Assembly: GCF_005601135.1 (NCBI RefSeq) | Contig: NZ_CP039381.1 | Span: forward strand, 1,671,941 to 1,735,940 | Direction: 5' to 3' | Source: Ruminococcus bovis | GTDB lineage: Bacteria > Bacillota > Clostridia > Oscillospirales > Acutalibacteraceae | DNA: 64,000 nucleotides | Position numbers and translations under genes: made by a program | Notes under the pieces: generated by a model | Database searches by the model: none | What the model was told of the DNA's origin: nothing | What the model saw: only the letters and a program-made list of their open reading frames with translations | Part shown: positions 55,961-64,000 of the stretch, piece by piece | How positions within the stretch are numbered: the stretch's first letter is position 1 | How the letters are laid out: each line of letters starts with the position of its first letter

Positions 55961-57074
55961 ATTTTATTAAGTTATTAGTACCTTTCTTTTTGCTTTTTGG
56001 TTTGTCAAAGAGAGGATTAACCTTTTTAATTTTAATCTGTAAAGACCTATCAATACTGGCTGATACACTAGGAAGTTGCACCTTGTTTTTGTCACTTCGA
56101 ACAACAAGATTTTTGTCAATGCTAGGGAAAATCTTGATGATATGTGGCTTTTTGATTTCCTTAGTTTCTTTCTTTTCTTCCTTAGGTGGCAGTTCCTCTG
56201 TAGTATCATTAGATTTAGTTTCTTCAACTTGATTAATATTTTGAGAAATTTCCTTAGAAAGAATAGGTAGCTTAATCTTTACACCACAAGTGTATTTTTC
56301 TAAATTAGAAAAATACCACTTAGGTTGCAATGTACTGTCAATACTTCTATTAATATTGCCAATCTGTAAAATCGGCTCTACACTTCTTTTAATTTCTCTA
56401 AAAGAAAAAATATTGTGCTTTTTAAGAAAACTATTTTCTTTATGAGAATTAACATCACTTTCAATTTGTGCAATATCTTTGATTTTAATATTGTGCTGAA
56501 TAGCAGTTTTTTCCGGAATACGAACATAAACTTCCGGTGGTACATCATATTCAGTAATAACCGGTTTAGGAGTTGCAACAGTTAGGTAGTATTTTTCATA
56601 GTCCTTTATAGTGGTTGTATTATTCTTTAAAGGAATTTCAGCCACTTCATCAACAGTAAAACCGGCATTGTTTAGTAAAAATTCTTCACTGCAACTTTTT
56701 TTGTTGCTACATTTGCTCAAGGTGATAACCTTTCCATCAGTAGCAACAAGCCTTTTAATTTCAGAAAGAATGTGAGTTCTCTTTTTGCCACTTTCCATTG
56801 TGTATAGTGGACCAAGTAGCAGAACAACATCAGCTTTATTCTTTGTAGGAATTTTCCTACTGTCGTTTATAAAGTTGTTGTAAGCAACAAATGGATTTTC
56901 GTGGTCAATATGCTCCAAATCTTTAGGGGATAGAGGAACAATTTTTCCTAAGTTATTCTCCTTAATCCATTTAGAAAAGTAGTCATAACCACACCTTAAA
57001 TCCATAACCCTTGTATCTTTTGATAGATATTGGGATATTATATTTTGAATGTGACAATACTCGTTTTTGTCCAT
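55959..57074 (-). CDS. Methyltransferase-like protein with long charged tail
   Basis: A 371-residue protein. The first 160 residues follow a Rossmann methyltransferase pattern (TRVMDLRCGYDYFSKWI as motif I, ADVVLLLGPLYTM as motif IV, GKVITLS). The glycine-rich loop is reduced to DLRCGYD, so SAM binding is uncertain. The rest is a low-complexity tail rich in Lys, Ile and Glu with short repeats (PSIDKNLVV, ASIDRSLQIKIKK, RSIDSTLQP). ATG at 57074 follows AAGGGGAT. I know no close family. Confidence 0.55.
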   Translation of the reverse strand: MDKNEYCHIQNIISQYLSKDTRVMDLRCGYDYFSKWIKENNLGKIVPLSPKDLEHIDHENPFVAYNNFINDSRKIPTKNKADVVLLLGPLYTMESGKKRTHILSEIKRLVATDGKVITLSKCSNKKSCSEEFLLNNAGFTVDEVAEIPLKNNTTTIKDYEKYYLTVATPKPVITEYDVPPEVYVRIPEKTAIQHNIKIKDIAQIESDVNSHKENSFLKKHNIFSFREIKRSVEPILQIGNINRSIDSTLQPKWYFSNLEKYTCGVKIKLPILSKEISQNINQVEETKSNDTTEELPPKEEKKETKEIKKPHIIKIFPSIDKNLVVRSDKNKVQLPSVSASIDRSLQIKIKKVNPLFDKPKSKKKGTNNLIK

Positions 57075-57250
57075 AAGTAAATATCCCCTTTCATCAAAAT
57101 ATACAATATCATTATAACAAAAGTATTGTTCATTAGCAAGACAAATAAACATATATACTTGCTTTATTTGTAAAATTGTTGTTAATTATTACTTGTTAAG
57201 TATGTTATAGCCTTTTTATTTAGTGTAGTAAGTGCATTTATAACCTAATA

Positions 57251-57275
57251 GAAAAGCCCGGAATTAATCCGGGCT
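57251..57275 (-). terminator. Terminator of the SHOCT membrane gene
   Basis: AGCCCGG, AATTAAT, CCGGGCT, then TTTTC on the minus strand. Confidence 0.9.
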
Positions 57276-57303
57276 AAAGGAAAAATATTGGGTATGATAG
57301 GAG

Positions 57304-58074
57304 TTATTTGTTGTTTATAACTTCACTTTTCTTTTGTTCAAACTCTTCCTGAGTAATTGAACCATTATCTAGCAATTTTTTATATGTAAGTAGTTTATCA
57401 GCATCACTTGTTTTTTTCTTTTGCACAGGTTGGTATTGAGTAGTTGTTGTTGTATTTTTAGCTTTACCAAACTCAAAATTACTTAACCATAAACCTGCAG
57501 ATATAAAACCAATTAACAATAATAATCCTCTTACGAGATATGGAATGTCATAAGAATCATAATCAGAACTAAAGAATTTAATCAAATAAAATATAATAGA
57601 AATTAACATCACAACAGGCAAAATAAAAGTAAGTACTTTTGTGATATTAAGATTTTTATTTAGTGATGGGATAACATTAACAAGAATATCAACAAATAGT
57701 ACTATTGATGCCAAACAAATAAAAATAATATCCATACGACCTAATTTAAATAACTTAATAACATTCACTAATAAAATAAGACTTGCTATTAAATTTAAAC
57801 CAGAACTAGCTAAAAGAATTTTATTTTTCTTATTTGTGAATAACATAATTGCTAAAATTCCAAATGTAATTGAAACAATTATTTCCATTATATGATTAAA
57901 TTTATAATCAAAAGTATAAAGGGAACTCCATGTAAGAGTGCTTGATAAGTCAGTTGGGTTTGCATATGAAGTATTAATAATAGAATAAAAGGACATAAAA
58001 TTCATAATACCAAACACCAGAAAACAGATTGCAGAAATAATGGAAAAGACTCTTTTAATATTTAATTCTTTCAT
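57304..58074 (-). CDS. Multi-pass membrane protein with SHOCT domain
   Basis: A 256-residue protein with about seven hydrophobic segments and a C-terminal SHOCT motif (DADKLLTYKKLLDNGSITQEEFEQKKSEVI), a short helical hairpin that mediates assembly. Co-directional with the SHOCT gene upstream (10 bases away). AAGGTGA precedes ATG 58074. Function unknown. Confidence 0.75.
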   Translation of the reverse strand: MKELNIKRVFSIISAICFLVFGIMNFMSFYSIINTSYANPTDLSSTLTWSSLYTFDYKFNHIMEIIVSITFGILAIMLFTNKKNKILLASSGLNLIASLILLVNVIKLFKLGRMDIIFICLASIVLFVDILVNVIPSLNKNLNITKVLTFILPVVMLISIIFYLIKFFSSDYDSYDIPYLVRGLLLLIGFISAGLWLSNFEFGKAKNTTTTTQYQPVQKKKTSDADKLLTYKKLLDNGSITQEEFEQKKSEVINNK

Positions 58075-58084
58075 AATAATCACC

Positions 58085-58480
58085 TTAAATCAACTTTAGC
58101 AGTTGTTCTTTCTTTGCGTTAAATTCTTCCTCAGTTAAAACACCTTGGTCAAAAAGCTTTTTATATTTACTCAGTTCATCAGCAACCGATTCACTTTCAC
58201 TCTTTGTTTCAACAGGAACATAAGGTATATAACCATTTGGATAAGGCATTTTAGGTGCATTTTTATCCTCAATAAATTGAACATGGATAAGTGCCACAAT
58301 AAACAAGAACCAACCATATAGCCACCAAACACCAAAGCTGTAACCCTTTTTCTTAGCTATATTAGCCGGTATCAAAGCAAGTAATGCACTTATTATTAAT
58401 GAAACAATTGAAGCAATTATATAAATTACAATTATATCATTACTTTCAAAACTCGTATAACTCATAACATTTAGATGCAT
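58085..58480 (-). CDS. Small membrane protein with SHOCT domain
   Basis: A 131-residue protein: two membrane helices (IVIYIIASIVSLIISALLALIPANIA; FGVWWLYGWFLFIVALIHVQF) and a C-terminal SHOCT motif (VADELSKYKKLFDQGVLTEEEFNAKKEQLLKLI). It forms a two-gene unit with the larger SHOCT protein downstream. The shared tail suggests the two assemble together. Confidence 0.8.
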   Translation of the reverse strand: MHLNVMSYTSFESNDIIVIYIIASIVSLIISALLALIPANIAKKKGYSFGVWWLYGWFLFIVALIHVQFIEDKNAPKMPYPNGYIPYVPVETKSESESVADELSKYKKLFDQGVLTEEEFNAKKEQLLKLI

Positions 58481-58651
58481 AAAAATTACCTCTTATTTGT
58501 AAAAATAATATTTTGTGAAGCTCCATTGACTAAATTATATCACCATACTACACATATTGCAATACATAATGTAATACAAAATGTAGCACAACTTTTTTGT
58601 GCAAATTGCATACAATAGTATTATAAGATGTAATACAAGAGTGTATTTAAT

Positions 58652-58843
58652 ATGAGAAAGTTTAAAATTCCACAAATGCCCCAAACCACAACCAAAAGTA
58701 TTAGATTTCCTAATGATGTAATTGAAGAAGTTGAAGAAGCACTTATCGGTACAGATTGTACCTTTTCTGCATTTGTTGTTGAAGCAGTAAAAGTTGCACT
58801 TGAAAATTTAAAAGAAGATGATGAGGAAAATAATCAGGCATAA
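58652..58843 (+). CDS. Ribbon-helix-helix small DNA-binding protein
   Basis: A 63-residue protein. TKSIRFPNDVIEEVEEALIGTDCTFSAFVVEAVKVALENL has the strand-helix-helix pattern of Arc/MetJ-type repressors. Divergent from the SHOCT pair with a short AT-rich spacer between, so it may control them or itself. No toxin partner follows. Confidence 0.75.
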   Translation: MRKFKIPQMPQTTTKSIRFPNDVIEEVEEALIGTDCTFSAFVVEAVKVALENLKEDDEENNQA

Positions 58844-58871
58844 ATTACATAGAATTTCCTTATATATAGCT

Positions 58872-58910
58872 AAAACTACTCTCGTTATTATTTGAGAGTA
58901 GTTTTTCTTT
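58872..58910 (+). terminator. Terminator of the ribbon-helix-helix gene
   Basis: AAACTACTCTC pairs with GAGAGTAGTTT, then TTCTTTT. Confidence 0.9.
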
Positions 58911-58941
58911 TAAGGAATTATAATTTCAGATTATATTAAAA

Positions 58942-58968
58942 TAGCACTTACATTTTCAGTAAGTGCTA
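58942..58968 (-). terminator. Terminator of queH
   Basis: TAGCACTTAC and GTAAGTGCTA, 10-bp perfect stem, followed by T-rich sequence on the minus strand. Confidence 0.85.
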
Positions 58969-58973
58969 TAAAT

Positions 58974-59582
58974 TTACTTTCGATTTCTCTTTGAAAAAAT
59001 ACAACCACAATAATTTTGCCTATAAAGTTCAAACTCTTTTGAAAGTTCAATACTTCTTTTGTAGCCTTCTTTTTTCTTAAAGTCAGTACATAGGTACTGT
59101 GATTTACATTTAATATTTTTGCCTATTTCGTTTATTAAATGAGCATTCTTTAATGGACTTAAAGTTAATGTAGTAGCAAAATAATCAGCACCGATTTGCT
59201 CAGCAACTTTACCTGTGTAATTAAGTCTAAGTGCAAAACAGATTGCACATCTTTTGCCTCTTTCAGGTTCGTTTTCAAAACCTTGTACTGCATCATAAAA
59301 GTCCTGAGGGTTGTAGTCACCATCAATAAACTTTACTTCATACTTAGTTTTCATTTTAGAGATTAACTTTTTCTGTTCATCTCTTCTTTTTAAGTATTCT
59401 GACTTTTCACCAATATTAGGGTTAAAGTACAGTACAGTAATCTTAAAGTAGTTTGATAGATATTCTATGCAATAGCTACTGCAAGGTGCACAACAAGAAT
59501 GTAAAAGTAGGGTAGGCACTTCACCCTTACTTTGATGATAGGCAATAAGCCTATCCAACTTTTTCTGATAATTTATTTTCAT
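58974..59582 (-). CDS. queH: Epoxyqueuosine reductase QueH
   Basis: A 202-residue enzyme for the last step of queuosine synthesis in tRNA, the non-QueG type. Cysteine motifs LLHSCCAPCSSYC (about 27-39), RGKRCAICFALRL (about 108-120) and QNYCGCIFSKR near the C-terminus supply the iron-sulfur and active-site cysteines. Overlaps the HAD phosphatase stop by 4 bases, so the two are co-transcribed. Confidence 0.93.
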   Translation of the reverse strand: MKINYQKKLDRLIAYHQSKGEVPTLLLHSCCAPCSSYCIEYLSNYFKITVLYFNPNIGEKSEYLKRRDEQKKLISKMKTKYEVKFIDGDYNPQDFYDAVQGFENEPERGKRCAICFALRLNYTGKVAEQIGADYFATTLTLSPLKNAHLINEIGKNIKCKSQYLCTDFKKKEGYKRSIELSKEFELYRQNYCGCIFSKRNRK

Positions 59583-60229
59583 AGTGAAAACTTCTCCAAA
59601 AATTCATCTGCATTGTCAATAACAACATCAGCACCGGCTTCTTCAAGCTCTTTTCTGCCTCTAAAGCCCCAGCTAACACCACAACACTTTACACCGGCAT
59701 TCTGTGCAGTATAACAGTCAACATTACTGTCACCAACATAGATACATTCTTCTTTTTTAATATTAAGTTCTTTTAACATTGCATAAAGTGCATCAGGACT
59801 AGGTTTAATGTCAAATTCAGGCTTTTTACCCCAAGCAAAAGCAAATTTATGATTAGGGAAAATCTTTGCCAAAATTTTTGCAACAAATTCATCAGGTTTG
59901 TTAGAAAGTACAGCTGTCTTAATGCCCTTTTCTTCAAGGTCATTGAGTAACTTTTCTGTACCTTCATATGGTGCAGTTTTGTCTATTGAATGAGCATTGT
60001 AATAATAGTCAAAGCCACCCTTTACAATGTCAAAAATCTTTTCATCAGTTTCAGGTGACATTGCTCTCTTTACTAGGTTTACAACACCACTACCTACCAA
60101 CTGCTTGTAATCTTCAACAGGATAAGTCTTTAGTCCTGCCTTTTCAAGTCCGTAGTTAGTAGCATTTGCAAGGTCCTCAAGTGTATTTGCTAAAGTTCCG
60201 TCTAAATCAAAAACAACTAGTTTATACAT
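59579..60229 (-). CDS. HAD phosphatase (phosphoglycolate phosphatase-like)
   Basis: A 216-residue hydrolase: VVFDLDGTLANTLED (motif I, about 4-18), VLSNKPD (motif II), KPSPDALY with the motif III Lys, and YVGDSNVDCYTAQNAG (motif IV). The Gph-like cap is present. ATG at 60229 has AGGTGG upstream. It may act on phosphoglycolate; exact substrate uncertain. Confidence 0.9.
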   Translation of the reverse strand: MYKLVVFDLDGTLANTLEDLANATNYGLEKAGLKTYPVEDYKQLVGSGVVNLVKRAMSPETDEKIFDIVKGGFDYYYNAHSIDKTAPYEGTEKLLNDLEEKGIKTAVLSNKPDEFVAKILAKIFPNHKFAFAWGKKPEFDIKPSPDALYAMLKELNIKKEECIYVGDSNVDCYTAQNAGVKCCGVSWGFRGRKELEEAGADVVIDNADEFLEKFSL

Positions 60230-60343
60230 AATATCCACCTTCTATATATTATTCTACTTACATTATACACCACATTATTTATATGTCAAAAGAGTTTTAC
60301 AAAGAAAAATAAGAAATTTGTAACTAATATACTTCTAAAAATC

Positions 60344-60372
60344 TTGACATAATTCTAGTTAAATAGTAGTAT
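60344..60372 (+). promoter_or_regulatory. Promoter of glyS
   Basis: TTGACA (60344-60349), 17-base spacer, TAGTAT (60367-60372). The leader is too short for a T-box. Confidence 0.75.
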
Positions 60373-60410
60373 TAAAGGGTAAGTCTTTAACTATAATATG
60401 GAGGCACAAA

Positions 60411-61799
60411 ATGGATAACAAAGCTAAAAAGATTGAAATGAAAGATTTGGTAGATTACTGTAATAACTACGGCTTTATTTTTCAGGGTAGTGAAATTTAC
60501 GGTGGTCTTGCAAACACATGGGACTACGGTCCATTAGGTTCAAGACTAAAGAATACTATCAAAGATGCTTGGAGATATTTCTTCATTCAGAAGAGAGATA
60601 ACGCATATGAAGTTGATGCTGACATTCTTATGAACCCTAGAGTATGGGAAGCAAGTGGTCATGTTCAGAGTTTCTCTGACCCACTTGTTGACTGTAAAGA
60701 ATGTAAGACTCGTCACAGAGCAGATAACCTAATTGATGATTTTGACGAAAATGCTCATGCTGATGGTATGACTCAGGAAGAAATGATGAACTACATTAAG
60801 GAACATAATGTTCCTTGTCCAAATTGTGGTAAGTCTAACTTTACTGATATTCGTCAGTTTAACCTAATGTTCGCTACTCAGAGAGGTGTTACAAATGACT
60901 CTGCTAACACTGTTTATCTAAGACCTGAAAATGCACAGGGTGAATATGTAAACTTCCTAAATGTACTAAGAACAACAAGAACAAAGCTACCTTTCTCAAT
61001 CGGTCAGATTGGTAAGGCTTTCAGAAACGAAATTACACCGGGTAACTTTACATTCAGAACAATTGAATTTGAGCAGATGGAATTCCAGACATTCTGTAAA
61101 CATGGTGATGATGAAGATATTTATGAATACTTCAAGAACTATGGTATTGAATTCTTCAATATGCTAGGTCTTCCAAAAGAAAAACTTCGTCACCACGACC
61201 ATGAAAAACTTGCTCACTATGCAAAGGCAGCTTGTGATATTGAATATCTATTCCCATTTGGTTGGGGTGAAATCAACGGTACTCACAACAGAACTGACTT
61301 TGACCTATCAAGACATGCTGAATTCAGTGGTAAGAAGCAGGAATACTGTGACCAGACAACAGGTGAAAAGTTCACACCATACATTATTGAATCAACATAT
61401 GGTCTTGACAGAATTACTCTTGCAGTTTTATTTGAAGCATATACTATTGAAGAACTTGAAAATGGTGACACAAGAGAACTTCTAAAGATTTCTCCTGCAC
61501 TTGCACCAATTAAACTAAACATCTGTCCTATTAAAAAGAAATTCCATAGTGAAAAAGCTAAAGAAATTCTTGCAATGTGCAAAAAGCACTTTATGACAAG
61601 CTATGATGAATCAGGCTCAATCGGTAAGAGATACAGAAGAGCTGATGCTATCGGTACACCATGGCAGATTAGCGTTGATGAAAAGACAGTTGAAGAAAAC
61701 ATTGTTACTCTTCGTGACAGAGATACTATGGAACAAATCGAACTAAAAGTTGAAGAACTTGTACCATATATCGAAGAGAGAATTCAGTTTGAAAAGTAA
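60411..61799 (+). CDS. glyS: Glycyl-tRNA synthetase (dimeric type)
   Basis: A 462-residue class II synthetase, the eukaryote/archaea-like alpha2 form used by many Firmicutes. YGFIFQGSEIYGGLANTWDYGPLGSRLKNTIKDAW opens the catalytic domain. Motif 2 is GKAFRNEITPGNFTFRTIEFEQMEFQTF and motif 3 ESTYGLDRITLAVL. The anticodon-binding domain ends in VPYIEERIQFEK. A CxxC pair (DCKECKT, PCPNCGK) marks the zinc insertion. GGAGG precedes the ATG. Confidence 0.97.
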   Translation: MDNKAKKIEMKDLVDYCNNYGFIFQGSEIYGGLANTWDYGPLGSRLKNTIKDAWRYFFIQKRDNAYEVDADILMNPRVWEASGHVQSFSDPLVDCKECKTRHRADNLIDDFDENAHADGMTQEEMMNYIKEHNVPCPNCGKSNFTDIRQFNLMFATQRGVTNDSANTVYLRPENAQGEYVNFLNVLRTTRTKLPFSIGQIGKAFRNEITPGNFTFRTIEFEQMEFQTFCKHGDDEDIYEYFKNYGIEFFNMLGLPKEKLRHHDHEKLAHYAKAACDIEYLFPFGWGEINGTHNRTDFDLSRHAEFSGKKQEYCDQTTGEKFTPYIIESTYGLDRITLAVLFEAYTIEELENGDTRELLKISPALAPIKLNICPIKKKFHSEKAKEILAMCKKHFMTSYDESGSIGKRYRRADAIGTPWQISVDEKTVEENIVTLRDRDTMEQIELKVEELVPYIEERIQFEK

Positions 61800-61844
61800 T
61801 TTTTAATAACTTTTTTTGTTGCGATTTGTTGAGTGTTAAATCTA

Positions 61845-61965
61845 TTCAGTAAATGTACTTAGTAATGAATTTTATTTGAAATGAATTTACTTAGTGATGA
61901 ATTACTTTATAGTGAATTTATTTAGTGATGCATTTACCAAGTGATATATTGCTGAGCGATATATT
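61845..61965. repeat. Degenerate short tandem-like repeats
   Basis: Variants of TGAATTTACTTAGTGATGAA follow one another about every 25-30 bases: AATGTACTTAGTAATGAATT, TGAATTTACTTAGTGATG, TGAATTTATTTAGTGATGC, AAGTGATATATTGCTGAG. Confidence 0.55.
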
Positions 61966-61996
61966 TATTTGTTCATCAATCAATAAACATAAATTT

Positions 61997-62026
61997 AAGG
62001 GGATGGCTAGTACCATTCCCTTTTTT
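61997..62026 (+). terminator. Terminator downstream of glyS
   Basis: AAGGGGATGG pairs with CCATTCCCTT and is followed by TTTT. Confidence 0.8.
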
Positions 62027-62114
62027 GCTTTTGTAGTTGTTTTCAATATAAATTAGGGCTTTAATTTTCGTTTGTGTGTAAAGATAAATTAGTTTTATAA
62101 ATTTGGGTTTGTGG

Positions 62115-62393
62115 GTGTGAATTATAACAAAATTTTGGCTCACAGTCGTAGGGGCGAACATCGTTCGCCCGTTTAATAGTAAAATGTTTTATGTAACTTA
62201 GTCCTATGTAGAAACTAAAAATTATAACTTACCATATAGGGCAAAGTACCTATATAAAGGCTAGTTTGTAACGGGACATCAATTAAGTGAACATCAAAGA
62301 AAACGAGCCATAGGCGAAGTTTGATTTGCTAATGTGAACTTATGCAAAAGTTTTTTGTAAAAAACTTTTGTTGAAAGACCCTACACCTGTTAG
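62115..62393. repeat. Modular hairpin repeat, copy 2
   Basis: Starts GTGTGAATTATAACAAAATT and GGCTCACAG like copy 1, keeps the first hairpin whole (GGGCGAACATCGTTCGCCC, 62152-62170) and ends CTGTTAGCCACAC. The 95-base block seen in copy 1 is here in reverse orientation (about 62281-62378) and interrupts the second hairpin after GGGACATCAAT. Confidence 0.85.
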
Positions 62394-62606
62394 CCACACT
62401 TTAACGATGGTATAAGGTATGATATTTTTGTAAAATTTCCTTTATGTTAAATGAAAAAACTTTTCTTAAACCACAATAAAAACTAAAAAACATATTTACC
62501 TTAACCCACAGACAAAATTGAAAAACCCTAATTTATAGGGAAGGGTTAAGATAACCCGTTGGCAAAAACAAAGATAAAAAATAATGGAATACAGTTAACA
62601 AAAAAG

Positions 62607-62635
62607 AAAGGTCGGTATTTTATTACCGACCTTTT
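62607..62635. terminator. Bidirectional terminator
   Basis: AAAGGTCGGTA and TACCGACCTTT, 11-bp perfect stem with A and T runs outside; likely ends the mreB-like gene. Confidence 0.85.
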
Positions 62636-62760
62636 AACATAATGTAATTTTTAATGGAAGTAATATACTGCAAATTTCATAAAGCAATTTTTCAATATAT
62701 TATTCTTTATGGCATAATTTTTATAATGTAAATTTTATAATTAAATCTTTAATAAAAATT

Positions 62761-63780
62761 TTAATAAACTGCAAGTAAAGGGTTAATCTCGTGACCTTTA
62801 TTATTATCAACCTTATTTATATACTGAGAGGCTTTTACAATGCCTTTGATTGTACAAAGTTCAGGCTCACTGGCAATGGTGATTTTTAGGTTTCTTATGT
62901 AGTCCTTAACAAGCTCTTTTAAGCCCTCAATTTTGCTAAGTCCACCGGTAAATACAATGCCACTTTTAAGAATATCACCGTTTAATTCCGGAGGTGTGTT
63001 TTCCAGTACATCAACAATACCTCTGATAATTTCCAGCATAGTTCTTTGATAGATAGGTATTAACTGACTTTTCCTAACTTCAATTGCCTTAGGTAAGCCA
63101 CTTACCATATCTCTGCCTTTCATAATAAAGGTTTTGTCAGCATCAACAAATTTAACTGCACCGATTTCTTTCTTGCATTGTTCAGCCATTTGTTGACCGA
63201 TTGAAAGGTTGTAATGATTTTTCATATATTTAATAATATTCTTGTCCATTTCATTACCGGCTTTTTTGATGGAGATACCGGAACTGACTCCACCTAATGA
63301 AAGTACTGCAATGTCAGCAGTACCACCACCTAAGTCAGCAACCAATTTACCTTCACCTGAAAGTATGTCAAGACCTGCACCTATTGCTGATGCTTTAGGT
63401 GTTTCAATTAAATACACAGACCGTACACCATAACTGCTGATAGCATTTACTATTGCTCTTTTTTCAACCTCGGTTATTCCACCCGGAACAGCAGTTATAA
63501 TTTTAGGCATAGAAATTCTTTTTCTGCAACCTTTTTCTATGAAAATTCTTATCATATTTTCCATAAGTTCTGATGCAGATACTGCACCGTCAACCATAGG
63601 AAAGGTAGCCTTTACTCTCTCAGGAGTTTTTCCGATAGTTTTGTATGCCATATCACCAACTGCTATTATTGAATTTGTATAGGTGTCATATGTAATAACT
63701 GATGGTTCAGAGATTATAACACCTTTATTTTTTGTAGCAACTTGAGTATTGCAAGTGCCAATATCTATAGCAATATTCAT
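62761..63780 (-). CDS. mreB: MreB-type rod-shape actin homologue
   Basis: A 339-residue actin-fold protein guiding cell-wall elongation at the membrane. Motifs: IDIGTCNTQVATKNKGVIISEPSVI (phosphate-1, about 4-28), AVPGGITEVEKRAI, VADLGGGTADIAVLS (phosphate-2, about 146-160) and IVFTGGLSKIEGLKEL (adenosine, about 273-288). The usual DxGT is DIGTC here. Length and order are typical; it could be an Mbl- or MreBH-like paralogue. Confidence 0.92.
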   Translation of the reverse strand: MNIAIDIGTCNTQVATKNKGVIISEPSVITYDTYTNSIIAVGDMAYKTIGKTPERVKATFPMVDGAVSASELMENMIRIFIEKGCRKRISMPKIITAVPGGITEVEKRAIVNAISSYGVRSVYLIETPKASAIGAGLDILSGEGKLVADLGGGTADIAVLSLGGVSSGISIKKAGNEMDKNIIKYMKNHYNLSIGQQMAEQCKKEIGAVKFVDADKTFIMKGRDMVSGLPKAIEVRKSQLIPIYQRTMLEIIRGIVDVLENTPPELNGDILKSGIVFTGGLSKIEGLKELVKDYIRNLKITIASEPELCTIKGIVKASQYINKVDNNKGHEINPLLAVY

Positions 63781-63795
63781 TATATTCTCCTAAAT

Positions 63796-64000
63796 TTATG
63801 CTTTGCATAGTGTACAACAACATACTGTGTTGCATCCACCCTTGAAAAGTGTTTTTGCACATTCACCAATGGTACAACCTGTTGTAATTATATCATCAAC
63901 AATAAGTATATTTTTGTCTTTTATTAGACTTTTGTCAATTACCTTGTATGCATTCTTAACATTGTTCATTCTGTCTTTGCCTTTTAAGGTGTGTTGCACT
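63796..64000 (-). CDS. ComF-like phosphoribosyltransferase, 3' part
   Basis: The frame runs off the right edge of the window, so the N-terminal part is missing. NILIVDDIITTGCTIGECAKTLFKGG is the PRPP-binding loop of ComF/ComFC-type phosphoribosyltransferases linked to DNA uptake, and KGKDRMNNVKNAYKV precedes it as in that family. It lies 16 bases upstream of mreB on the same strand. Confidence 0.8.
   Translation of the reverse strand, partial: VQHTLKGKDRMNNVKNAYKVIDKSLIKDKNILIVDDIITTGCTIGECAKTLFKGGCNTVCCCTLCKA

Larger units (their letters stand above)
61800..62760. other. Long intergenic region with repeats and terminators
   Basis: No gene seen in 961 bases. It holds a stretch of degenerate short repeats (61845-61965), terminators at 61997-62026 and 62607-62635, and hairpin repeat copy 2 (62115-62393). 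Confidence 0.8.

Noticed and set aside
60239..60410. T-box or other riboswitch before glyS
   Set aside because: The leader after the promoter is under 40 bases and has no T-box sequence.

Overview
The window looks like a low-G+C Gram-positive gut anaerobe of the class Clostridia, most likely Oscillospiraceae/Ruminococcaceae. The evidence is a dockerin-bearing secreted protease, Firmicutes-type class III fructose-bisphosphatase, QueH, CytX, dimeric-type GlyRS, a TPP riboswitch of clostridial form, and strong AGGAGG-type ribosome binding sites. Two compositional worlds meet near 22.8-23.6 kb. The left third is visibly richer in G+C and mobile; the right two thirds are AT-rich host chromosome.

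Positions 1-22,790 are a mosaic of mobile DNA. A Tn4451-type mobilizable module lies on the minus strand (about 0.4-7.6 kb). It has tnpV, a 59-residue partner, a large serine recombinase (TnpX-like), TnpW-like, ParB-like, a relaxase, MobC, a ParM/ParR-like actin segregation pair and a Cys-rich VLP protein. A divergent pair (DUF6076 protein plus a sigma-70-like factor) follows. Cargo and debris come next: a DUF262/HNH nuclease, an hsdM fragment, a CPBP protease, a cut-off Maff2 gene, tet(W) with its leader and attenuator, fragments of a methyltransferase, an NBR1-Ig protein and a DegV protein, and a self-regulated TetR/ABC exporter cassette. A second, diverged copy of the tnpV module closes the region.

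At the right edge sit 2.2 tandem copies of a 304-bp unit packed with perfect hairpins, which looks like a structured RNA. Next is a decayed IS1202-like insertion sequence with a 27-bp target duplication.

The chromosomal part carries oleate hydratase with a TetR regulator, a small accessory cluster (PIN-like, receiver-like, EVE-HNH nuclease, PD-(D/E)XK protein), a phosphatase, an ion channel and a ClC transporter. It continues with a papain/LRR/dockerin giant protein, sbcDC, a riboswitch-controlled thiamine salvage operon (thiM-thiE-HAD-thiD-cytX), fbp, a LysR/MetE-like pair, a phosphotransferase, xth, SHOCT membrane proteins, queH, a HAD phosphatase, glyS, mreB and the 3' part of a comF-like gene. 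Two copies of a modular hairpin repeat at 49.3 and 62.1 kb carry the same sub-block in opposite orientation and in different hairpins.

All family calls come from reading motifs; no database search was possible.
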